NCBI GenBank assembly: GCA_959600635.1
Contig: CAUGMN010000031.1
Span: 1 to 28,806, forward strand
Direction of reading: 5' to 3'
Length of the DNA: 28,806 bases
Origin: QAMX01 sp003149835
GTDB lineage: Bacteria; Bacillota; Clostridia; Oscillospirales; QAMX01
Shown one piece after another: positions 14,697 to 22,816 of this stretch. The number at the start of each line of letters is the position of its first letter. Position 1 is the stretch's first letter. The notes beneath the pieces are model-generated. The model was given only the letters and a program-made list of their open reading frames with translations, searched no databases and was not told where the DNA came from. The position numbers were made by a program, and so were the translations under genes.

Positions 14697-16904
14697 TTAC
14701 GGCTCGATCACAGTTTGCTCCGTGGCCGCGCCGATGGTGATCCGATTGAAAATCGCCAGCCGGCTCCCTTCGTTTTCGTAGGATTTGCCGTTGTAGCGCA
14801 TCATGTTGACCGCCGTGACGCTGCCGCCCGCCGTTTTCAGCAGAGGCGTCGCGGAGCCGAGATTGTCCGCGCCGATGTTGATGAGCCGCAGATTCTCACA
14901 GCCCTCCGCCTCCGCCAGCGTCCGCACGCCGTAGGCAAACGTGTTGAACACCAACTCGTCCGCCGCGTTTTCCAGCCTGATATAGACGGTTTCGAGCCGC
15001 GTGACCGGATCGAAGAGCTGATCCCAGATCGTCGCCTCGTCGCGCGGATAGCCGACGTCCAGCCCGTTTCGGTAAATCGCCGTGCCGTTTTGCAGGCAGC
15101 CCTCGATCACGCCGCCGGTCGACTCGCCGACAAGGATGGCGTTGCGGTAACAGCAGCCGACCAGCTTATTGATCACATGGCCGTCGCTGCCGCGGAAATC
15201 GACGCCGTAGGTCGCGGCGGTTAACCCGATGTTGACCGCATAGGCGCCGTCGTGGCGCGAGCGGATCGCATAGGAGTATTCTTTCACGCCTTCTGTAAAA
15301 TCATTCCGGATATAAAAGATCCGCAGGCCCCGCACGCCGGCGTTCCCGCCGGTCATGGTAATCAGCGCCTCGGCCTCCGCCGGGTCGCTCCCCGCCGCCG
15401 TCTCTCCGTACGCGGCGAGCAGCACCGTGCCGAGGCTCAGCCCGCTCTGCTCGCGCGCCGCGACCGAAGAGCAGCCGCGCAGCTCTACGCCGGCCGGAAT
15501 GCGGAGCGGCGTTTCCAGCAGGTATTTGCCCGCCGGCAGGTAAACGATTCCGCCCGTCCGTCCGGCCTCGTCGAGGCTCTCCTGAATGGCCGGCGCGGCG
15601 TCGGAGGCGCCCGACCGATCTGCGGAAACCACATACAGGTGATTGAGCGGCTTGTTCGGCGCGGCCGGAGCATTCGGCAGCGTGAGCGCCGTCCCCGATT
15701 CGTCTTGCCGGATGCGGCGCTCGCCGTTGAGCGCGCCGCCAAGCTCGACTCCCGCGAGCTTGACCACCCCGCGGGTCTGATTGTCGACGGCGTATTCCGT
15801 CCCCTCGATTCGCCCGCAGGCGACGAGCATGCCCCAGCGCGCGTCGATGCTGGAAACGCGCAGACCCGTCTGACAGCCGCTGATCCAGACGCCGTAAAGG
15901 CTTCCGGCAAACTGAATGCGTTTGCCCTTGACGATTTCGATGCCGGTCCGGTAGCCGCTGATTTTTAAATTGTAGAATTCCGTCCATTCCAGATCGCCGA
16001 GGATCAGCCCCGTGCCGTTGGCGCGCGTGTAGGCCTCGATGGCTTCGACGGACGGCGCGTTGTAAGCCTTGCCCGCGGCCGCCCAAAAGCGGCCGCCCAA
16101 ATCGACGTTTTTCCACGTGCCGACATCCGCCTGATTATACGCCTCCGCGCCGACATGGAGCAGCGTCCCTTTCAGCGTATCGACGGTCATCATCTCATGC
16201 GCGTTGTCCTCGGCCACACAGGCGCCCAAGCCGCGATAGCCGTTGAGAATCGTACAGTTTTTCACGGTTTGGAGCATGTAGTCCGCGCCCTGCCCGTTTA
16301 CATAAAAAGTAAACGGGTACGGCTTGACATCGCCGAGATCCTGTTCCGGATAGTATACCGTCAGGCCGACCGCGCCGCCGCTGCCGCCGAGCGTAAACAG
16401 CGCCGGAAGCGGCGCGTCAATGCTCTCGACCTCGGCCAAAATCACCGTCCCGTATTCGCTTCCCTCGTCGGGATCCTGCCAGTCGCCGCGCAGCGTCACG
16501 AAAGCGGGAATTTTTATGCCCGATGTGACGCGGTATTGCCCCGCCGGCAGCCAGACCGTCCCGCCGCCTGCGGCGGCGCATTCGTCGAGCGCCGACTGGA
16601 TCGCCGCAGTCGAATCCTGCTCTCCGGACGGGTCGGCGCCGAAACGCGCCGCGGTCGCAATGACGTCGGCGACGACGACGTCGTCGGTCTCAAAGCGCGT
16701 CTGCACGATGCAGGGCGTCGCCGCCTCCGGATCGGCCGTCGCGTCGCCGATGGGCCGCGTTTGGGCCGGAGTCCCGTTTTGTTCAGAATTCACCGTCTGA
16801 TCCCCCGTTTCATTTCCAGCGCACGCGCTCAGCAGCATCGCCAGCGCCAGCAGCGGCGCGCATATTCTTTTTATCCGCGCCGCAACCCGTTTCCCCTCCG
16901 TCAT
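14697..16904 (-). CDS. Secreted lipoprotein with two pectate-lyase-3-type beta-helix domains
   Basis: 735 residues. The N-terminus has a basic region, a hydrophobic stretch (LLALAMLLSAC) and a lipobox LSAC with C28, so it is likely anchored to the outer face of the membrane. Two units begin with the same design. The first, at about 88-142, reads FGADPSGEQDSTAAIQSALD, then GGGTVWLPAGQYRV, then LRG. The second, at about 425-480, reads DRSGASDAAPAIQESLDEAG, then GGIVYLPAGKYLL, then LRG. Each is followed by a long beta-helix region. This resembles GH55-like or phage tail-spike-like pectate lyase 3 proteins. It probably acts on polysaccharide, but I see no residues that fix the reaction. GAAGGAG lies 9 nt before the ATG. 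Confidence 0.75.
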   Translation of the reverse strand: MTEGKRVAARIKRICAPLLALAMLLSACAGNETGDQTVNSEQNGTPAQTRPIGDATADPEAATPCIVQTRFETDDVVVADVIATAARFGADPSGEQDSTAAIQSALDECAAAGGGTVWLPAGQYRVTSGIKIPAFVTLRGDWQDPDEGSEYGTVILAEVESIDAPLPALFTLGGSGGAVGLTVYYPEQDLGDVKPYPFTFYVNGQGADYMLQTVKNCTILNGYRGLGACVAEDNAHEMMTVDTLKGTLLHVGAEAYNQADVGTWKNVDLGGRFWAAAGKAYNAPSVEAIEAYTRANGTGLILGDLEWTEFYNLKISGYRTGIEIVKGKRIQFAGSLYGVWISGCQTGLRVSSIDARWGMLVACGRIEGTEYAVDNQTRGVVKLAGVELGGALNGERRIRQDESGTALTLPNAPAAPNKPLNHLYVVSADRSGASDAAPAIQESLDEAGRTGGIVYLPAGKYLLETPLRIPAGVELRGCSSVAAREQSGLSLGTVLLAAYGETAAGSDPAEAEALITMTGGNAGVRGLRIFYIRNDFTEGVKEYSYAIRSRHDGAYAVNIGLTAATYGVDFRGSDGHVINKLVGCCYRNAILVGESTGGVIEGCLQNGTAIYRNGLDVGYPRDEATIWDQLFDPVTRLETVYIRLENAADELVFNTFAYGVRTLAEAEGCENLRLINIGADNLGSATPLLKTAGGSVTAVNMMRYNGKSYENEGSRLAIFNRITIGAATEQTVIEP

Positions 16905-16989
16905 ACAGACACGCTCCTTCGCTCCGCGCCGCCTATGCGCAGACGTTTTTTCAGCCTTGCCGTTTTATACCTGATCCATTGGTTTCCAT

Positions 16990-17034
16990 GACCGCAGACA
17001 GCGGTGCGTTCGCTTGGAAAGCGGTCCTGCGGTC
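16990..17034 (-). promoter_or_regulatory. Inverted repeat in the leader of the beta-helix lipoprotein gene
   Basis: GACCGCAG (16990-16997) pairs with CTGCGGTC (17027-17034), enclosing 29 nt. It begins only a few nt after the expected transcription start and so would form at the 5' end of the mRNA, protecting it or acting in regulation. No U-tract follows. The stretch 16905-17308 contains no gene; it holds this leader, two divergent promoters and the ARG boxes. Confidence 0.4.
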
Positions 17035-17043
17035 TTTAAAAAT

Positions 17044-17072
17044 ATTATACCACATTCGGCTGCGCCTGTAAA
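17044..17072 (-). promoter_or_regulatory. Sigma-A promoter of the lipoprotein-MFS unit
   Basis: Minus strand: TTTACA (17067-17072), 17-bp spacer, perfect TATAAT (17044-17049). Transcription would start near 17037, leaving a 5' leader of about 130 nt. It is divergent from the arginine operon promoter 115 bp away. Confidence 0.75.
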
Positions 17073-17153
17073 CGCGCGGCAATCCCGCCGCGGCTCGCTT
17101 TCTATGCGAATTGCCGCATTCCTTCCCGCCCAACCCGCCTTTTTTTATGCATG

Positions 17154-17187
17154 CGAATAAATATACATATTTATGTATTTTTATGCT
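17154..17187 (+). promoter_or_regulatory. Candidate pair of ARG boxes (ArgR operator)
   Basis: Two A/T-rich 14-mers resemble the Bacillus ARG box core TGAATAAAAATKCA at 11 of 14 positions. One is CGAATAAATATACA on the plus strand (17154-17167). The other is AGCATAAAAATACA on the minus strand (17174-17187). Their centres are 20 bp apart, close to two helical turns, as in known ArgR operators. The second overlaps the first base of the -35 box, which suits repression by ArgR with arginine. No argR gene is in the window. Confidence 0.5.
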
Positions 17188-17215
17188 TGATTTTTTGAGA
17201 GAGAACGTGTATAAT
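17187..17215 (+). promoter_or_regulatory. Sigma-A promoter of the arginine operon
   Basis: TTGATT (17187-17192), 17-bp spacer, perfect TATAAT (17210-17215). Transcription would start near 17222, about 87 nt before the argC ATG. No clear attenuator or leader peptide is seen in the short leader. Confidence 0.8.
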
Positions 17216-17308
17216 ATGCTCAGCCTCGGAGCACGGCGGCCCAACCCACCGGCGGGCGATACGTCCGTCCCCTTTGAGGATAAAGAGTTGAAAGAGAAGG
17301 CAAGCGGC

Positions 17309-18253
17309 ATGACAAAGGTATTCATCGACGGCAATCAGGGAACGACAGGTCTGCGGATCTCGGAACGTCTCGGAGGGCGAACCGATATCGAGCTATCGAT
17401 TCTGCCGGAAGAAAAACGAAAGGATCTCGCGGCGCGCGCCGAAGCGGCGAACGGCGCCGACGTCGTTTTTCTCTGTCTGCCGGACGCGGCGGCCAAGGAA
17501 ATTGCCGCTCTTATCACCAATCCGCACACGACCGTGATCGACGCCTCCACCGCGCACCGGACGAATCCCGCATGGGCTTACGGTTTTCCCGAATTGTCCG
17601 CCGCGCGCCGCGCCCGCATTGCTCAGGGCGGCAGAATCGCCGTGCCCGGCTGTCACGCCAGCGGCTTTGTTTCTCTGGTCTATCCTCTCATAGCCGGCGG
17701 CATAGCGGACGCGGAATACCCGTTTGTCTGCCACAGCGTGACGGGGTACAGCGGCGGCGGAAAATCGATGATCGCGGCCTATGAGGCGTCGGACAGGCCC
17801 GCCGCCTACGACTCGCCGCGGCAATACGGGATATCGCAGGCGCATAAGCATCTGCCCGAAATGCAGGCGGTCTGCGGGCTGGCGTATCCGCCGGCGTTTA
17901 CCCCGATCGTCGCGGATTTTTACGCGGGCATGGCGGTTACGGTTCCGCTCTGCGCCCGGCTGCTGGCAAAAAAATATTCCGTCTCCGAGCTGCGCCGGTA
18001 TTTTGCCGATTTCTATGCGGGCGCAAAGCTCGTCTCCGTGTTCAGCGAAGCGGAAACCGAGGCGGAGGGCGGCTTTGTCGCGGCCAATCCCCTTGGCGGG
18101 CGCGACGGCATGGAAATCATCGTCGCCGGAAACGACGAACGGCCTCTGCTGATCTCGCGCTTCGATAATCTCGGCAAGGGCGCTTCCGGCGCGGCCATTC
18201 AATGTATGAACCTCGCGCTCGGTCTTGACGAGACAACCGGGCTGTCGATTTAA
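17309..18253 (+). CDS. argC: N-acetyl-gamma-glutamyl-phosphate reductase (short type)
   Basis: 314 residues from the ATG at 17309, with GAGAAGG about 8 nt upstream. It reduces N-acetylglutamyl phosphate with NADPH to the semialdehyde, step three of arginine synthesis. The N-terminal VFIDGNQGTTGLRI (4-17) is the nucleotide-binding region. The catalytic cysteine is C115 in AVPGCHASGF. HSVTGYSGGGKSM and QAHKHLPEM follow. The length near 310 and the IDGNQGTTGL start mark the shorter argC subtype rather than the 340-residue one. It is the first gene of the operon and lies directly behind the promoter and ARG boxes. Confidence 0.96.
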   Translation: MTKVFIDGNQGTTGLRISERLGGRTDIELSILPEEKRKDLAARAEAANGADVVFLCLPDAAAKEIAALITNPHTTVIDASTAHRTNPAWAYGFPELSAARRARIAQGGRIAVPGCHASGFVSLVYPLIAGGIADAEYPFVCHSVTGYSGGGKSMIAAYEASDRPAAYDSPRQYGISQAHKHLPEMQAVCGLAYPPAFTPIVADFYAGMAVTVPLCARLLAKKYSVSELRRYFADFYAGAKLVSVFSEAETEAEGGFVAANPLGGRDGMEIIVAGNDERPLLISRFDNLGKGASGAAIQCMNLALGLDETTGLSI

Positions 18254-18335
18254 ACGCTGGCCGAATGCTTATGCTCCGTCCCAGCGAATATGAACAGAAC
18301 ACATAGGATTACAACATAGTGGGGAGTAGACAGAT

Positions 18336-19559
18336 ATGAAACCAATCAACGGAGGCGTGACCGCCGCACGGGGCTTTTCGGCCGCCGGCGTTCACTGCGG
18401 TATCCGCAAGAACAAGACCAAAAAGGATCTGGCTCTGATTCTGAGCGAAACGCCGGCCGCCGCCGCGTGCGTCTATACGCAGAACCTCGTCAAGGGCGCG
18501 CCGATTTTCGTCACGCGGCAAAACGTCGCGGACGGTTATGCGCGCGCCGTCATCTGCAACAGCGGCAACGCCAACACCTGCAACTCTAACGGTATTGAGA
18601 TCGCCACGCGCATGTGCGAGCTGCTGGCGGAGCAAGCCGGACTCTCGCCGTCCGACTGTATCGTCGCCTCCACCGGCGTCATCGGTCAGCCCCTCTCCAT
18701 CGCTCCGATTCAGGCGGCTATGCCGGCGCTCGTCGCAGCGCTTCGCCATGACGAAAAGGGCGGCCGCGACGCGGCCGAGGCGATTATGACCACGGATACG
18801 GTTTTAAAAGAAATCGCCTTTGAATTTACGCTCGGCGGCAAAACCTGCCGTATCGGCGGCATCGCCAAGGGCTCCGGCATGATTCACCCCAACATGGCGA
18901 CGATGCTCGTTTTTATCACCACCGACGCCGCCGTCTCCCCTGCCCTGCTCCAGCAGGCGCTCTCGGAAGACGTGACGGATACGTTCAACATGATCAGCAT
19001 CGACGGCGACACCTCGACCAACGACATGGTCAGCGTGCTGGCCAACGGCATGGCGGGCAACGCCATGCTCTCCGACGCCGCTTCGGAGGATTTTACGGCT
19101 TTCCGCGCCGCCCTCAACGCGGTGACCAAGCACCTCTGCCGCGCCATCGCCGCCGACGGAGAGGGCGCGACCAAGCTTTTGGAATGCATCGTCACGGGCG
19201 CGGCCGACCAAAATACGGCGCGCCGCGTCGCCAAGGCCGTCATCTGCTCCTCGCTCGTCAAAGCCGCGATGTTCGGCGCCGACGCCAACTGGGGGCGCGT
19301 TCTCTGCGCGATCGGCTACTCCGGCGCGGCCGTGGACGTTGGAAAAATCGACGTGGCGTTCGGCTCCGGCGCGGGTCTGATTTCCGTCTGCGAATCCGGT
19401 GCAGGCGTGGAATTTTCGGAGGAGCGCGCCAAGCAGATCCTGTCTGAGAAAGAAATTAAGCTGCTCGTAGCGCTGAACAGCGGCGGCGCCTCCGCGACCG
19501 CATGGGGCTGCGACCTCACCTACGACTATGTGAAAATCAACGGCGATTACCGCACATAG
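18336..19559 (+). CDS. argJ: Bifunctional ornithine acetyltransferase / N-acetylglutamate synthase
   Basis: 407 residues. It transfers the acetyl group from N-acetylornithine to glutamate and so recycles it; many members also use acetyl-CoA. The self-cleavage site is in KGSGMIHPNMATML, with T189 as the predicted nucleophile and N-terminus of the beta chain. GGVTAARGFSAAG at the start and CNSGNANTCN (about 74-83) are conserved family segments. GGGGAG lies about 9 nt before the ATG. An 82-nt gap separates it from argC. Since argJ is present and no argA or argE is nearby, the pathway is probably of the cyclic type. Confidence 0.97.
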   Translation: MKPINGGVTAARGFSAAGVHCGIRKNKTKKDLALILSETPAAAACVYTQNLVKGAPIFVTRQNVADGYARAVICNSGNANTCNSNGIEIATRMCELLAEQAGLSPSDCIVASTGVIGQPLSIAPIQAAMPALVAALRHDEKGGRDAAEAIMTTDTVLKEIAFEFTLGGKTCRIGGIAKGSGMIHPNMATMLVFITTDAAVSPALLQQALSEDVTDTFNMISIDGDTSTNDMVSVLANGMAGNAMLSDAASEDFTAFRAALNAVTKHLCRAIAADGEGATKLLECIVTGAADQNTARRVAKAVICSSLVKAAMFGADANWGRVLCAIGYSGAAVDVGKIDVAFGSGAGLISVCESGAGVEFSEERAKQILSEKEIKLLVALNSGGASATAWGCDLTYDYVKINGDYRT

Positions 19560-19560
19560 A

Positions 19561-19579
19561 GCCGTCCCCTCAGGACGGC
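19561..19579. repeat. Stem-loop at the start of the argJ-argB gap
   Basis: GCCGTCC and GGACGGC (7 bp) close a 5-nt loop, beginning 2 nt after the argJ stop. No U-tract follows. The same 198-nt gap holds a further possible hairpin, GGCTGC...GCAGCC around 19618-19645. No ORF is convincing here. It could be a processing or partial-termination site. Confidence 0.4.
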
Positions 19580-19757
19580 GCAAGTCCCGCGGCGGTATCC
19601 GAACGGAGCCTATGGTACGGCTGCCGAGGCTTCGGAGGAGCAGCCGCCGGTTTTGAGAGCAACGCCGCGCGGAAACCGCCGAGACGCATTTTCCCCGCCC
19701 GCAGTGCGGCTTTGAGGGCTCCCACGAGATCAAACACAGCTGAGAAAGGAACTTTTT

Positions 19758-20618
19758 ATGGTACCCAACGACCTGACGACGGCGCAGCGCGCCGAGGTTC
19801 TGATTCACGCTCTGCCGTATATTCAGCGCTACACCAACAAGATCATCGTCGTCAAATACGGCGGCAACGCCATGCTCAACGAGGATCTGAAACGCTCCGT
19901 CATGGGCGATATCGTCCTCCTTTCCCTGATCGGCATCCGCGTCGTGCTCGTGCACGGCGGCGGACCGGAGATTTCCGAAACGCTGAAAAAGCTCGGCAAG
20001 GAGACGAAATTTGTCAACGGCCTGCGCGTGACCGACGCCGAAACCGCCGAGGTCGTTCAGATGGTGCTCGCCGGAAAAACCAACAAGAGCCTTGTCAACA
20101 TCATCGGCACGCAGGGCGGCCGCGCGCTCGGTCTCTGCGGGATCGACGGACAGATGATCAAGGCCAAGCCGCTGAATCCGGAGCTCGGCTTTGTCGGCGA
20201 GATTGCTGACATCAATGCCAAGCCGATTCACGACGCGCTGGATAACGGCTACATCCCCGTCGTCTCCACCGTCGGCTGCGACGACGACGGCAATGTCTAC
20301 AATATTAACGCCGACACCGCCGCGTCGCGCCTCGCGGGAATCCTCGGTGCGGAGAGCCTGATTTCCATGACCGATATCGTCGGCATTCTGCGCGATAAAG
20401 ACGATCCCGCTTCCCTGATCCCGCGCATACAGGTCAGCGAAGCGCCGCTGCTGATGAAAGACGGCGTGATTTCCGGCGGCATGATTCCAAAGGTTGAATG
20501 CTGTATCGAGGCGATCCGCCGCGGTGTGAAACGAGTCTTTATCATCGACGGCACGATCCCGCATGCGATCCTGATCGAAATCCTGACGGATGAAGGCATC
20601 GGGACGATGTTTGTCTAA
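19758..20618 (+). CDS. argB: Acetylglutamate kinase
   Basis: 286 residues. It phosphorylates N-acetylglutamate with ATP, step two of arginine synthesis and often the arginine-feedback-controlled one. The amino acid kinase signatures are present: VVKYGGNAML (31-40), VHGGGPEIS (about 67-75), and the C-terminal GGMIPKVECCIEAIRRGVKRVFIIDGT. AAAGGA lies about 8 nt before the ATG. A long N-terminal helix (1-25) precedes the first strand, as in arginine-sensitive hexameric kinases. That is suggestive of feedback inhibition but not proof. Confidence 0.97.
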   Translation: MVPNDLTTAQRAEVLIHALPYIQRYTNKIIVVKYGGNAMLNEDLKRSVMGDIVLLSLIGIRVVLVHGGGPEISETLKKLGKETKFVNGLRVTDAETAEVVQMVLAGKTNKSLVNIIGTQGGRALGLCGIDGQMIKAKPLNPELGFVGEIADINAKPIHDALDNGYIPVVSTVGCDDDGNVYNINADTAASRLAGILGAESLISMTDIVGILRDKDDPASLIPRIQVSEAPLLMKDGVISGGMIPKVECCIEAIRRGVKRVFIIDGTIPHAILIEILTDEGIGTMFV

Positions 20619-20643
20619 ATCACGGCGGAAAGGACGGAACCAT

Positions 20644-21807
20644 ATGACGATCAAAGAAACCGACAAGCAATATGTCGCCAACACCTACGGCCGCTTCGAC
20701 GTCGCGCTTGTGCGCGGCAACGGCGCGTACCTCTATGACGAAGAGGGCAAGGAATACGTCGACCTCGGCGGCGGCATCGCCGTGAACACCTTCGGCGCGG
20801 CCGACAGCGAATGGGTCGCGGCGGTGACGCGCCAGCTCATGACCGTTCAGCACACCTCCAACCTCTACTATACCAAACCCTGCGCCAAGCTCGCGGAGAT
20901 GCTATGCGAACGGACGGGGATGAAAAAGGTCTTTTTCTCCAACTCCGGCGCCGAGGCCAACGAATGCGCCATCAAGGCGGCGCGCAAATACTCCTTTGAC
21001 AAATACGGCCTGGGGCGCAGCACGATCGTAACGCTGCGCAACTCCTTTCACGGCCGCACCGTGACGACGCTGTCGGCCACCGGACAGGACGCGTTTCACC
21101 AGTACTTCTTCCCCTTTACCGGCGGCTTCACTCACATCACTGCAAACGATCCCAACGGTTTATCCGTGCTCGGCGGCGACAAAAGCGTCTGCGCCGTCCT
21201 GCTCGAAACCATTCAGGGCGAGGGCGGCGTCAACGTGCTCGGCGCGGACTATATCCGCGCCGTCGCCGAGCGCTGCGCAGAAAACGATATCCTGCTGATG
21301 TTTGACGAGGTGCAGACCGGCAACGGGCGAACAGGCAAGCTCTATTCCTACATGCATTACGGCGTTTCGCCCGATATCGTCACCACCGCCAAGGGGCTCG
21401 GCGGCGGACTGCCCATCGGCGCGACGCTGTTCGGCGAAAAGACCCAGTCCGTGCTCACTCCCGGAACGCACGGCTCCACCTTCGGCGGCAATCCGGTCTG
21501 CGCAGCCGGCGCCTGCAACATTCTCTCCCGCCTCGACGACGCGCTGCTCGACGAAGTGACGGAAAAGGGCGCTTATATCCGCGAGGCCCTGCTGTCCGTC
21601 AGCGGCGTGCTCGGCGTTTACGGCAAAGGGCTGATGCTCGGCGTCGAAACCGCCGCGTCGCCCGCCGAGGTCGCGGCCGAGTGTCTGCGGCGCGGCGTGC
21701 TGGTACTGACGGCGAAAAACAAGGTGCGGCTGCTGCCGCCGCTCAACATCCCGTGGGACGCGCTGAAAAAGGCCGTCGACATTATCAAGGAGGTCGTTGC
21801 ACAGTGA
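20644..21807 (+). CDS. argD: Acetylornithine aminotransferase
   Basis: 387 residues from the ATG at 20644 with AAAGGA upstream; it starts 25 nt after argB stops. This class III, PLP-dependent enzyme converts N-acetylglutamate semialdehyde to N-acetylornithine. Visible signatures are FSNSGAEANECAIKAARKYS (about 98-117), SFHGRTVTTLSATGQ (134-148), LLETIQGEGGVNV and LMFDEVQTGNGRTG. The PLP lysine is K250 in TTAKGLGGGLPIGA. In bacteria that make lysine by the acetylase or succinylase route, argD can also serve as dapC. The operon also holds a dapF domain, so a shared role is conceivable but not shown. Confidence 0.96.
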   Translation: MTIKETDKQYVANTYGRFDVALVRGNGAYLYDEEGKEYVDLGGGIAVNTFGAADSEWVAAVTRQLMTVQHTSNLYYTKPCAKLAEMLCERTGMKKVFFSNSGAEANECAIKAARKYSFDKYGLGRSTIVTLRNSFHGRTVTTLSATGQDAFHQYFFPFTGGFTHITANDPNGLSVLGGDKSVCAVLLETIQGEGGVNVLGADYIRAVAERCAENDILLMFDEVQTGNGRTGKLYSYMHYGVSPDIVTTAKGLGGGLPIGATLFGEKTQSVLTPGTHGSTFGGNPVCAAGACNILSRLDDALLDEVTEKGAYIREALLSVSGVLGVYGKGLMLGVETAASPAEVAAECLRRGVLVLTAKNKVRLLPPLNIPWDALKKAVDIIKEVVAQ

Positions 21808-22706
21808 AGCATCTGTTAAAGCTTATGGATCTGTCCGCTGAGGAAATCACCGACATTCTGAACCTCGCGGATCAGCTCAAATACGAAAAGAAAAATCATA
21901 TCGAAAGCAAACGCCTGAGCGGCAAGACGCTCGGCATGATCTTTCAGAAATCCTCGACGCGTACGCGCGTCTCCTTCGAGGTCGGCATGTACGAGCTCGG
22001 CGGCAGCGCACTCTTTCTGAGCGGAAACGATTTGCAGATCGGCCGCGGAGAGCCGATTGAGGACACGGCGCGCGTGCTGTCGCGCTATCTGGACGGCATC
22101 ATGATCCGCACCTTCGCGCAGGCGGACGTCGAGGCGCTGGCGAAATACGGCTCGATCCCGATCATCAACGGCCTGACCGACTACGCGCACCCCTGTCAGG
22201 TGCTGGCCGACCTGATGACCATCCGCGAGCACAAGGGCAGCTTCAAGGGCTTGAAGCTCTGCTTTGTCGGCGACGGCAACAACATGGCCAATTCCCTGAT
22301 CGTCGGCGGCATCAAGGTCGGCATGAAGGTCTCGATCGCCTGCCCCGACGCATACCGGCCCGACGCGGAGATCGTCGACTGGGCGCAGAAAAACGGGGCG
22401 TTTGAGATGACGTCTTCCGTCGCCGACGCTGTAAAGGGCGCGGACGTGCTCTACACCGACGTCTGGGCGTCGATGGGGCAGGAAGGCGAAGCCGCGCTCC
22501 GCAGGCAGGCGTTTGCCGGTTATCAGATCAACGCGGAAACGCTCGCGGCGGCGGCTCCGAACGCGATGGTGCTGCACTGTCTCCCCGCGCACCGCGGCGA
22601 GGAAATTACCGCCGAGGCCTTTGAGCAGCACGCGGCCGAGATCTTTGACGAAGCCGAAAACCGGCTGCACGCGCAGAAGGCCGTGCTCTGCAAGCTTTTG
22701 GGCTGA
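21804..22706 (+). CDS. argF: Ornithine carbamoyltransferase
   Basis: 300 residues from a GTG start that overlaps the argD stop by 4 nt (GTGA), with AAGGAGG 9 nt upstream inside argD, so the two are translationally coupled. It joins carbamoyl phosphate and ornithine to citrulline. The carbamoyl phosphate site SSTRTR is at 50-55 and HPCQ at 129-132. The ornithine loop DVWASMGQE is at 219-227 and HCLP at 258-261. Its carbamoyl phosphate can come from carA/carB directly downstream. argG and argH, needed to reach arginine, are not in the window. Confidence 0.97.
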   Translation: MKHLLKLMDLSAEEITDILNLADQLKYEKKNHIESKRLSGKTLGMIFQKSSTRTRVSFEVGMYELGGSALFLSGNDLQIGRGEPIEDTARVLSRYLDGIMIRTFAQADVEALAKYGSIPIINGLTDYAHPCQVLADLMTIREHKGSFKGLKLCFVGDGNNMANSLIVGGIKVGMKVSIACPDAYRPDAEIVDWAQKNGAFEMTSSVADAVKGADVLYTDVWASMGQEGEAALRRQAFAGYQINAETLAAAAPNAMVLHCLPAHRGEEITAEAFEQHAAEIFDEAENRLHAQKAVLCKLLG

Positions 22707-22816
22707 TACGGGCGGCGGGCGCACGCTACGCCTTTTCCGTCTTTCCGGCAAACCGGGCGATTTTAAAACGGGCGGCACAGCCGGGTCAAGCGGCGCGCCG
22801 CCGGAAGGTAACGACT

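Noticed and set aside
18804..20684. 626-codon minus-strand frame
   Set aside because: It lies antisense to argJ and argB, both of which have full family signatures; the frame spans their intergenic gap only because stops are rare in this composition.
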